This document shows, one piece after another, positions 11,091-19,674 of a stretch of 25,905 bases of DNA. Both the position numbers and the translations under genes were made by a program. The notes under the pieces were generated by a model. It did not search any database and had not been told where the DNA came from. It was given only the letters and a program-made list of their open reading frames with translations. The DNA is taken from positions 1 to 25,905 of the forward strand of contig LSSK01001807.1 in assembly GCA_001969505.1 (NCBI GenBank), read 5' to 3'. The stretch comes from Zancudomyces culisetae (Eukaryota; Kickxellomycota; Harpellomycetes; Harpellales; Legeriomycetaceae). Positions within the stretch are counted from its first letter, which is position 1. Each line of letters opens with the position of its first letter.

Positions 11091-12243
11091 TAGCTAGAAG
11101 TTAATAACTAAAACAAGGGGGTGTGAATTACGGACATTATAAAGTAGCTGTATCCATTCAATGGAGCATCAATGTGTATGCGGTGCGGAAAATGGGTAAT
11201 AATAAATTGATGGCATTGTCATATTAAGAATAAAGCGCATAATTAATAGCCTAAAAAGGAAATCAAGTACTAAAGATAAGGTTTTTCCAGCTTTTTTTTT
11301 ATTTCCAGAAAATCAACAAACATTTTACTAAATGGGGACGGATATTGAATTTTATTGATTTTAATATTCTCCATTCTTAGCGTAAATCAGCTAAAAAAGC
11401 AGTGCTTTCAACAACAAAAAGAAAAGACAAAAAGAACGTAATATAAATAGACGTGAAATAGTAGTTTTTTTTTGTCAAAAGCTAACCACGTTACTTGCTT
11501 AAAAGTACATTAAATCAAGAAAGCTGGTGTTAATTTATAAACATCAAGTTGGAATTATTGCGCAAGTATTGTTGATATTTTAAATAATTTGGGTTCTTTG
11601 GCGTATAATAACATTGATTAAAGAAAAATCAATACAAAAAACAGTATAAAAAAAGAAAAGAAAAGCCAAAGATAAAGATAACAATAGGACAAAACAAGCA
11701 GAGTAGTAATGCATTATATACGTTACTCTAAAAACAGATATTTTTAGTTTAGTGATAAAAATATGATTAGTTTTCAACTAGATTAGGGGGTATATAAAAA
11801 AGTAAAGTGACATAACCCAAAATTTATCATATTATTTGAATTAGTAGGTTTGAGTAGTAAAACAAGAATATCCCTTTTTGAGGACAAGGCAACATTTAAT
11901 CGGGGGGGAGGGTTGTGATTTAATTATATAAGAGCTAGTTGATATCACTTATTTTATTTTTCCCAATCGTATGGGGGTTTTTTTTATATTAAAAATATAT
12001 ATGAGGGAAAAATAATTCTAAAAATACAAGTAACAAAGTTCTATTAATAGAAGAAAAGCGTTATTATATACCCAATAAATAAAATATACTAGTCAGAGGC
12101 ATTTAAGCAACATACAACGGTAGTATCGACATGACAAATGTTTAATACATAAGGTCGCAAGGAACCCACAGCTGTTAAACAACATAAATTGATAAAAAAA
12201 AAAGTATCAGAAATAAAAAGTAGATATATCACGTAGGAGTCAC

Positions 12244-12255
12244 ATGATAGAGTAG
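12244..12255 (+). promoter_or_regulatory. Minimal upstream ORF before the 646-aa gene
   Basis: ATG-ATA-GAG-TAG lies in the leader and ends 12 bases before the main ATG at 12268. If transcribed, it could lower translation of the main frame or require reinitiation. Confidence 0.4.
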
Positions 12256-12267
12256 AAAAGAGTTAAG

Positions 12268-14208
12268 ATGGATACTGAGGATAGAATCGAGAACCAGAAC
12301 CAGAACCAAAACCAGAACCATGAGTTTTCTATGCCTGGTACAAGAAATAAACGATATGCAGATACAATGAGAACCTCGATCTTTAGAAAAAAGAATCTGA
12401 AGCGAGTATTGGTGAGGGAAGCAGCAACCAATACACCAACACATAATACACATACACTATACATTGGTAGTAATCCTGACAAAATACAGGATGACGACAG
12501 ACCAATAGAATCAAAGGATCAGGCTCCTGAGAAAGATATCATTAGGAGTGAAGAAAGCAAGGAGAAAAAGCAAACAAAGGATATTGATAGAATAGAGGAA
12601 ACAATGGTTATCAAGTCGAACCAAAATGGTCCACAACAAGATGAGCATTATAGCAAAAAGACGGAATTGGATGGCATAGATACTGAAAAAAAGTTTGTCA
12701 AGAACGTCGATTCTGGTATTGATATGGGAATAAAACTGGTCGAAAACAAAACTACACAGTTTGATGTCAATGAAAACGTGCTAGAGAATGTTTCTAAAAA
12801 TGAAGAGCAAAAAAGTGCAAAGTCACAAACCATAAATGATAAAAATATTGAAAAAAATAGTATCGACAATGTAGATCCCGATAGAAACAGTACATATTGT
12901 ACATATACAGAGATTAGTGATGTAAAGCAAGATAGAACGGAAAAGGATGAGCTGGGGTCTACTTTTGAGGTTTGCACGTCTTCTATAGTAAAAATGATAA
13001 GGAAGAAAAAGAAAGCAAAACGGAAGGAGTATCTTGGAGAAATAATAAAGGGGTTTGAAGCTTTGCCATTCCATAACACAAGACTGAATGCTAAAGAAAC
13101 AAAAATCAAAGTGTTTGAAGGTAAATCAAAGGAAACGCTACATAACAGTGGAAAAGGTGAAAAACCAGGATCAGTTGCAGAGATGGGAGAGATAATTGAT
13201 ATGCCAAAAGGATCACTTCTTTCCGAAATGTTTGCTCAAGATAATAAAAGATTGTCCGAGAATAGGTGTCATAAAACAAAGATTCAATGTGTGGATTCGG
13301 GCATTCGATTGCATGATATTAAAGAAGTAGAACAAGCGGAACGTTGCATTGAATATTCATCGAATAGCTACATTTATTTGAAAAAGTATCTTGCAGCGCT
13401 TCGTGAAAAAATCAAAAACAAGGAACAAGATCATTTGGAGCGGCGTAGAACCAAAATTGAAAAACTTAATTCAGATTGCGAAGGCCAAAAATGTAGATAC
13501 ACAGTTAGCCAAGAAGAAAAAGACAGAATCATAAAGCTTTTTTGCGAGGAACTTGAAGAAGAAACCCTTAAGAACCTGCAAACCATGAAGAATAAAAGAA
13601 AATCAAGATACAAAAATATTGGCAAAACCAAAGCTTATAGGCAGACAGAGCAGTATCGAAAAGTCGATCTTTTGTTTCTTATCCAAAAGTTTTTTCGCAA
13701 AAACGAATTCAGTGCCATTTTCAACTTGATAAGCCAGGTAGACTTTTTTGCACAAAAAGAAGCAAAAGAAAAGACGCAAAAATACGCCAGAACTCTGTTT
13801 ATGAAAACGGAAAAGGGAGTCAAATGCACTCAAAATGAAAGTAACAAGTCTTGCCTGGTATGCAAACCACGTTTCCACGATTACTTGACAATCAATGGTC
13901 GTCTACAGCAAGAGATTATAGAAAATACTACTTTGGCCAGTAGGGAACGAATTGAATACTATGGAACAGAGTATACAAACAACTCTGTGTATACTTACAA
14001 CAGAGAAACTGGCATGGTTAAAAAGATTTTTGATGTCAATCTATCTGACCAGCTATGCGAGCTAAAAAGGTACATTAAGCTGAAAAATGTAAATCCTAAT
14101 GAATACAAAAACCTCGACCACCAACTATCTCTTGCTCTAATGATCATTTTTTTGAATCGGCTAGAGTCCACTCCTGAAGAAATCCTGCAACGTTTTTTGT
14201 ACTATTAA
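12268..14208 (+). CDS. Uncharacterised 646-aa Lys/Glu-rich protein
   Basis: I do not recognise this protein. It is a single open frame whose ATG follows an in-frame TAG, and the stop at 14208 is a TAA. Residues about 8-17 are an NQ dipeptide repeat made by a tandem AACCAG hexamer. The first ~300 residues are polar, low in complexity and probably disordered, with two VDSGI motifs (about residues 148 and 340). From about residue 365 to 646 it looks folded: a charged, coiled-coil-like stretch (KKYLAALREKIKNKEQ) followed by hydrophobic helices (KVDLLFLIQKFF, SLALMIIFLNRL). It has only a single CxxC-like pair (CLVCK) and no transmembrane segment or signal peptide. The basic, coiled-coil character would suit a nuclear or scaffold protein, but that is inference. 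It lies tandem with, and 253 bases before, the next gene. Confidence 0.85.
   Translation: MDTEDRIENQNQNQNQNHEFSMPGTRNKRYADTMRTSIFRKKNLKRVLVREAATNTPTHNTHTLYIGSNPDKIQDDDRPIESKDQAPEKDIIRSEESKEKKQTKDIDRIEETMVIKSNQNGPQQDEHYSKKTELDGIDTEKKFVKNVDSGIDMGIKLVENKTTQFDVNENVLENVSKNEEQKSAKSQTINDKNIEKNSIDNVDPDRNSTYCTYTEISDVKQDRTEKDELGSTFEVCTSSIVKMIRKKKKAKRKEYLGEIIKGFEALPFHNTRLNAKETKIKVFEGKSKETLHNSGKGEKPGSVAEMGEIIDMPKGSLLSEMFAQDNKRLSENRCHKTKIQCVDSGIRLHDIKEVEQAERCIEYSSNSYIYLKKYLAALREKIKNKEQDHLERRRTKIEKLNSDCEGQKCRYTVSQEEKDRIIKLFCEELEEETLKNLQTMKNKRKSRYKNIGKTKAYRQTEQYRKVDLLFLIQKFFRKNEFSAIFNLISQVDFFAQKEAKEKTQKYARTLFMKTEKGVKCTQNESNKSCLVCKPRFHDYLTINGRLQQEIIENTTLASRERIEYYGTEYTNNSVYTYNRETGMVKKIFDVNLSDQLCELKRYIKLKNVNPNEYKNLDHQLSLALMIIFLNRLESTPEEILQRFLYY
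12291..12321 (+). repeat. AACCAG hexamer repeat encoding Asn-Gln
   Basis: About five AACCAG-type units at the 5' end of the 646-aa gene give NQNQNQNQN. It is the same kind of in-frame hexamer expansion seen in separase. Confidence 0.9.
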
Positions 14209-14461
14209 CCATTTCTGTATTAACTGTTTTTAATTTTTGCACCACTTATATCCCTAAATTTGTACATTTACCCTATTCCCGTCTGTTAAATATGTTTATA
14301 TTTTAATTTAATTTAATTTAATTTAATCTAATTTAATCTAATTTATTTTATTTTAGTTGCCCTGTACTAACCAATAATCGTTAATTTAAATGAATCAATT
14401 TCTTTGCTCAGTTGAAGATATGGTAAAGAACAAACTGAATCTTGAGAAATGGCAATGAAAA
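14209..14461 (+). promoter_or_regulatory. Short intergenic leader with candidate 5' UTR intron end and uORFs
   Basis: This interval contains a TTTAA pentamer repeat, an exact TACTAAC at 14365-14371 and an AG at 14410-14411 after a T-rich stretch. Branch-to-acceptor spacing (about 41 bases) matches the ATP19 intron. No GTAAGT-like donor is evident, so the 5' end of any intron is unknown. Two short upstream frames precede the 956-aa gene: 14390-14458 (22 codons) and 14449-14478, the latter overlapping the main ATG at 14462. Confidence 0.4.
14302..14355. repeat. (TTTAA)n pentanucleotide repeat
   Basis: Imperfect tandem TTTAA/TCTAA/TTTTA units between the 646-aa and 956-aa genes. It lies just before the TACTAAC element. 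Confidence 0.85.
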
Positions 14462-17332
14462 ATGTTCAGGATCTTTGATAAGATTTTGCATTCAAGTCAA
14501 ACATATAGGGTATTTCGAGTTTTCAATCTTCAAAGTCATACTGCGTATAAAAATCAATACAAAATTCAGCAATTCCAGTTTCGAATAAGAGTGCGAAATG
14601 TTCACAACATACCAACAAGGAATTCGAGATCGAAAAATATCTTTGAAACCACCAAATTACCGACTGCGCGAACAAATATATTGATACAGAGTCTGTACGG
14701 GTTTTATGCTGAACATGGTTACTTTGATTTGTATCAAAAACCTAAAGTAGCTAAAAGTCGTTCAGCTGGGTCAAACAAACCACAGCAGCAAAATATTGCA
14801 GTGGGGACATACAGAAACCCGCTTCTACAGATACTCAGGGATAATGTACAACTAAATTTGCATTTTGTGGAGTATTTATCAAATAAAACTCTTGCTAAAG
14901 AAGAGGACGACGGCAACCTGATCCAACCAGGGATCAGCACGAATGAATTTATGGTGGTTTTGATTGAAGAATACCTGAGAATACTTGGTGCTTTTGGTCA
15001 GCTGGAGTATTTAGTTAATCAGAAATGTTGGATTGAGGGTTTGAAAACTCTGATCCATAATACTCGTCAGAACACTCGGCTTTATTTATACTTTTTCGAG
15101 TGTCTCAAAACAAATAAAATTATGATGAGTGATATGACCTCGGTTTTAATGCTTGTTCAAGATTATGAAAAATCTAAGGGCATGAGTTTAGAACAGAAAC
15201 ATAGTAAAGATCATACCAATATATCATCAAACCACACTAGTGATTATACACTGGATAAAGGATTCCAATTGTGCAAACATTTAATTACCACAACTATTCT
15301 GTACAACGAATATTACTTGAATGTCTCGATCTCTTTATACTCTCGTATTTCTGGAAAAATGTATACAAACTTACTAAAATCCATCTGCGAAGATGCAGTT
15401 GTCTTTAAAATATTCGAGTATTTTCAAAACATACTCTCCAGTTTTCCAGAAAACAAGTTGATACGCTACGAGGTACTAAACATTGTATCGCAAATCCTTG
15501 TGGGTATGATGGCTGCAAATACTGATAGGGATATATTATTAAAAAGTTATGAATGCTGGAAACATGCAATTGATGAACATTTGGGCGAGCCAATGTTGAG
15601 TATCATAGACGAGTTTGACAGTCAAGTAAATCAAAATTTTAAAAGACGGGATTCTACAAATACAAAATTAAACCTTTATAGATCAACACCACTTTTGAGT
15701 CAAGGTATTCTGGATAAAGCTTCAAAAAACAGTAAAAAGAATAAACCTCAAAGCTTTTTCATAAAAACCCTGAAAATTCAGACCTTCTACTTTACAACCA
15801 ACCGAAAAGGAAGATTAGTGTATAACATTGGTGATCGTACAAGTAAACTTACAGCAATGGTTACTACAATGCTGGAAAAATCGAATAACTGGGTGTTGGT
15901 GGCAAAATATGTGTTTGAAATAAGAAAAAAGGCATCCATACTCACTATTAACCACAAAAGGACGTTTGGGGAGCCGAAAAGTACGAGGAACTGTTTGGCC
16001 GTACTAGCCAGTCACTTAACTACCAAACACAAAAGTGATTACTTTGAGCAAATGAAAGGGTTTATCAACGGGTTTGAACCCACAATTCTACAACACACCG
16101 ACAAAAACGCCATTGCGAATGTTTTATCTGGAGATTTCCAATTCGAGATTTATCAGGAGATGCTACCACGTTTGTTATTTTGCATGCATATATGTGATGA
16201 AATACAAGACAGAAACATTCTAAACAATATGTATGCTCAACTGATCAGGTACTTTTTTGAAGGTAAAAACGAACTGCTCATCCTCTTTACGGCAAACAAA
16301 ATGGTCCAGAATGTCACCCATTATCTAATAAGCTTAAGGCTACTAAAATCGACAACAGCACTTAATTACAATCAAACCCTATATTTTACTTTACACGTGC
16401 TCAGTACATTAAACAACGACAAATTTAAACCAGCACTCAAGAATAAACCAGGATATGTCGAAATGTTTTTACGTACAACAAAGTTGCTATCACTAAACCA
16501 CAACCTGCCATACTTGCTCAACGAGTGTCTTCAAGAGGAGAAGGCCGATTTTCCCGTTATTCCGAATATCGCTAAACACTATCTATTGTTTCTATTTGTA
16601 TCCACAAATATGCCCAGAGAGTATGGACTATACACTTCTCTTCAGATGCTAAAGTCGATGTATCTTCTAGAATCCTCGCCCTCTGAACCCAGTTCTTCGA
16701 CTCCATCACCAAGACTGTTGGAGGGTGCGACTTCATTTGATTTGGTTAGGCCCTTCATATCAATTTTGGACTTTTTCAACCGAATAAAAAGACTCGATCT
16801 CCTCGTATTTTTGTATAAACGGGTTATCTGGTACTATCTGGAGCACCAAATCCAACCTCCAAGCAGTCTGTTTAACTCATTTTCCGCGATACTCCTAGAC
16901 TGTTGCAAATTCAATCCCAAGATCTCGAGTTACCAGATAAACGCTGTGTTTATGTATGTTTATTGGTTTTACCACCACATTTACTATCTTTCATTGAATA
17001 CATTCCCTGCTTTACAAAAGGATCGTCAGCTTAGAGGTAAATACCCAATCACTGGTGCCAACAAGTTTCAGCCAGATGAAGAAACATTTGCGCTTGATAA
17101 AAATATTCATAAATCGTACTTGGAAGCGCTAATTTCTAGAGGACTTTATTTTACAGCAGTTCATGAAGCATTATTTAACATGCCCAGAAACCTTGGGTAT
17201 ACTTTTGCTTTTGAGAACTATGTGGTGATTGTTAATGGGCTAAGGAGGATTAAAAATAAAACCAGCAAGCAAAGCCTGTTGTTGGAAAACTTTGTCATGT
17301 ACTGTGAAAAGAAGTACAACTTTAGAATCTGA
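14462..17332 (+). CDS. Putative mitochondrial helical-repeat (PPR-like) protein, 956 aa
   Basis: The first ~60 residues are rich in Arg, Lys and aromatic or aliphatic residues and nearly free of acidic ones (MFRIFDKILHSSQTYRVFRV, then RIRVRNVHN). This is a strong matrix-targeting presequence. The rest is almost entirely predicted helix with repeated Leu/Tyr/Phe patterns and no catalytic motif or transmembrane segment. That is how the divergent yeast PPR-type mitochondrial mRNA factors look, and the size is close to that of Pet309 in S. cerevisiae. I cannot show homology by eye, so the family is inference. A short polar insert (SSPSEPSSSTPSPR) lies near residue 740. The start is the first ATG of the frame, preceded in frame by TGA. 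Two small upstream frames may attenuate translation. Confidence 0.85.
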   Translation: MFRIFDKILHSSQTYRVFRVFNLQSHTAYKNQYKIQQFQFRIRVRNVHNIPTRNSRSKNIFETTKLPTARTNILIQSLYGFYAEHGYFDLYQKPKVAKSRSAGSNKPQQQNIAVGTYRNPLLQILRDNVQLNLHFVEYLSNKTLAKEEDDGNLIQPGISTNEFMVVLIEEYLRILGAFGQLEYLVNQKCWIEGLKTLIHNTRQNTRLYLYFFECLKTNKIMMSDMTSVLMLVQDYEKSKGMSLEQKHSKDHTNISSNHTSDYTLDKGFQLCKHLITTTILYNEYYLNVSISLYSRISGKMYTNLLKSICEDAVVFKIFEYFQNILSSFPENKLIRYEVLNIVSQILVGMMAANTDRDILLKSYECWKHAIDEHLGEPMLSIIDEFDSQVNQNFKRRDSTNTKLNLYRSTPLLSQGILDKASKNSKKNKPQSFFIKTLKIQTFYFTTNRKGRLVYNIGDRTSKLTAMVTTMLEKSNNWVLVAKYVFEIRKKASILTINHKRTFGEPKSTRNCLAVLASHLTTKHKSDYFEQMKGFINGFEPTILQHTDKNAIANVLSGDFQFEIYQEMLPRLLFCMHICDEIQDRNILNNMYAQLIRYFFEGKNELLILFTANKMVQNVTHYLISLRLLKSTTALNYNQTLYFTLHVLSTLNNDKFKPALKNKPGYVEMFLRTTKLLSLNHNLPYLLNECLQEEKADFPVIPNIAKHYLLFLFVSTNMPREYGLYTSLQMLKSMYLLESSPSEPSSSTPSPRLLEGATSFDLVRPFISILDFFNRIKRLDLLVFLYKRVIWYYLEHQIQPPSSLFNSFSAILLDCCKFNPKISSYQINAVFMYVYWFYHHIYYLSLNTFPALQKDRQLRGKYPITGANKFQPDEETFALDKNIHKSYLEALISRGLYFTAVHEALFNMPRNLGYTFAFENYVVIVNGLRRIKNKTSKQSLLLENFVMYCEKKYNFRI

Positions 17333-18248
17333 TTTTTTACTTATTTTTTATTTTTTAAATGAAGAAGGAGAGGGGGGGGGGTGGAGGCAGGTAAAGCCTT
17401 TTATAGCTTTTAGATTTGTTTTAGATGGTATTTATTGGTTTATTTTGTATATATTATTATAACTATTATTATTATTATTCTTATTCTTATACCTTGTATT
17501 ATCACGAGGTATATCAATAATTCCATTATGGGGACTTTCAACTAAAGTGCAATTTTTAAAGGAAAAGTAGGTATTACTTGGGCGATCAAGTGCACTAAAA
17601 CAACAGAATAGTGTGTATTCGCTCCATATCCAACCTCGCTCACTTGTACAAATAAAGGTGAAATGTGGTATATTCGCGTCTTTTTTTTTTTTGCAAAATT
17701 TGGTTTATATCTAATAAAAATCAGCCTTGGCAAAAAGGGAACTAGGGTATATTTTTAGTCATAACAACACGAAAATAATATTAGAGTGTATTATGCCATC
17801 AGCAAAAAGCTAAGCTCTGCTAGAAATGACTGGAGTGCGATATATTGTGCTATGAACTACTTACTCTTTTGAGGAAAAATGAGAGGAAAAACAAAATTGA
17901 AAAGGGATTGGAGGGTTATTCCTGACAAATCATCTGATCAGAAACTCTACAAACTCAATAACATGACACTTGAGCCATTAACATTTAGAGTCATAAATTT
18001 TTGCTAGCTTTTTTATTTTATTCCATGAACTCTGTTTATCGCTCTAAAGTGTTGCTAAATTAATTAAAGGGATTTTTATTTGCCAGTAGGTTTATTACTC
18101 TACAACTAATTAACATTTACGCACTTTTTATTCCTTAGTTAGAAATATCTTTAATACTATTTAATAAATTGAACTAAAATTCACTAACACACAAAAATAA
18201 AACTAGAATAAATACCAAAAAAAACAAATAAAAAAGACAGTACAGAAA
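17333..18248. other. Intergenic region upstream of SNF7, no gene seen
   Basis: About 0.9 kb containing a run of 10 G at 17372-17381, an ATT-type repeat near 17458-17480 and AT-rich DNA towards SNF7. A 63-codon minus frame at 17542-17733 includes a GC-richer patch, but it has no recognisable product. No tRNA or snRNA features were found. Confidence 0.5.
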
Positions 18249-19333
18249 ATGTGGTTATTTGGTAAAAGAGATACTAAAGTGTCACCCAAGGATGCAATAA
18301 TATCCCTGCGAAGCAATCTGGAGCTACTAAACAAAAAAGAAGAGCATTTAAATCGAAAAATAGAAGACGAACTTAGAATTGCCAAGGCAAATGCGACAAA
18401 AAACAAATCAGGTAAATTTAATACTACTTTTCCTATCTTTTATCACTAATGACAGGAATGGAGCAGGATGTTTAGTAGACTAAAAAGAATGAGAAAAACT
18501 GTACTAATACGATTCATGTAAATTGATAGCATCGCTGGCGGCACTGAAAAAGAAGAAAATGTTGACAGAGCAGCTAGAAAAAATCCAGGGAAGTATCATG
18601 ACGCTGGAAACGCAGATAATATCGATAGAAGGGGCAAATATCAACCTGCAGACAATGAAGGCAATGAAGCAAGGAGCTACTGCGATGAAACATATTCACA
18701 AAGAAATGTAAGTTTCCTTACCTTCCCTTTTTTTTCTTCCAGAATTAAAGAATGCGAATGGCGTTTTTTTCTTTTTCGTATGGTGTTACAGTGCTGGCCG
18801 ATGAAAACATGCATAACCAATTTGCTAAAACAATTTTACTTTCTTAAAAAATATTAGGGATGTTGACAAGGTCGATCAAACAATGGACGAAATCAGAGAG
18901 CAAATGGACATGGCCAACGAAGTTTCGGCAGCAATTGCACAACCTGAAATGCTCGGAGTTGGTGCGGCAGATGTAAGTCGATCGAAATGTTTTTATTTCT
19001 TTTTCATTGTCATGTTGAGGACAAGTGATAATATTAGCTGATATAACCAATACCAATATTAAAATACAATAAAAAAATTAGTCCGAACTGCTTGAAGAAC
19101 TTGAACAGCTCGAGCAAGAACAACTTGATAAACAGCTTTTGGGTGCAGGAAAGGCGCCTACTACGAGAATAAAGGCTCCACCAAAAGGTATGGAAAATAT
19201 ATTACTTTGTAGTTTTTGAGAATTAGGAAAATTGTGACTAACTATTGGAATGAAATAAAAAATAGAGGAAGAGCTCGACGAAGAAGAGGCAGAGCTTGCA
19301 GAGCTACGAGAGAGTATGGGTGTTATGAACTGA
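18249..19333 (+). CDS. SNF7: ESCRT-III subunit Snf7/Vps32 (CHMP4), five exons
   Basis: Snf7 polymerises on endosomal membranes in ESCRT-III to cut intralumenal vesicles in the multivesicular body pathway, also acting at the plasma and nuclear membranes. Exons: 18249-18411, 18530-18707, 18858-18972, 19082-19187, 19266-19333, giving 209 aa in frame. Donors are GTAAAT, GTAAGT, GTAAGT and GTATGG; acceptors all end in AG after T/A; branch-like TACTAAT (18502) and GACTAAC (19236) are visible. The protein has the short hydrophobic N-terminal anchor (MWLFGK), the basic helices 1-2 ([14 protein letters not shown]), the signature [17 protein letters not shown] and [13 protein letters not shown]. Its acidic C-terminus, [14 protein letters not shown], corresponds to the Vps4-binding MIM helix. 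At 209 aa it is a little shorter than S. cerevisiae Snf7, mostly in the linker before the MIM. CTG codons sit at conserved leucines. It is convergent with COQ1. Confidence 0.95.
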
Positions 19334-19674
19334 AGAGTTTCAATATTTTTTCTTTTTTTTTATACAGATTCTATTGTTACTACTACGAATGAAGTATGGT
19401 TGTTATGTTGTTACGACAAACCAGATTTGTTTATTATTGTTTTACCTAACCTCATTTTGTATTGTGTTTTCTTTCTTTTTTTCACAAAAAAAGGAGTTTT
19501 TGTTTTTTAGCTTTTTTTTTCAAAGGGGTAGAGTTGGTAGAGAGTTTGGTCATTAACATTTAAGATTGTTATTAAATATATAAGTCTACAAATTCCAAGT
19601 GAATAAAAATATGGCAGGAACGAATCAATATAAAAAAGAAAAGAATGTGGGAGGATGGAGGGGGATAGGTAAAA
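19334..19674. other. Convergent 3' intergenic region (SNF7 / COQ1)
   Basis: About 340 bases between the SNF7 stop and the COQ1 stop, with T-rich tracts just after SNF7 and A/T-rich sequence. It presumably holds both polyadenylation regions. No gene is apparent; a short frame at 19374-19556 is mostly poly-Phe from T runs. Confidence 0.6.

Larger units (their letters stand above)
7448..12243. other. About 4.8 kb with no supportable gene
   Basis: This divergent interval between separase and the 646-aa gene has no long open frame in any phase. Short open segments occur (for example 10556-10840 minus and 9093-9323 minus) but look like chance. No tRNA box A/B pattern, snRNA signature or transposon was seen. 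It holds repeats at 8148, 9452, 10019, 10171 and 11047, poly-G/C runs of 6-12 nt, a nested inverted repeat at 8440-8601, and many A/T homopolymers. It presumably carries both promoters. A long non-coding RNA, an origin or a centromere could also fit; nothing in the sequence decides between these. Confidence 0.6.

Noticed and set aside
17542-17733. A 63-aa minus frame in the SNF7 upstream region
   Set aside because: No recognisable domain, a poly-Lys stretch from a T run, and no conserved context.
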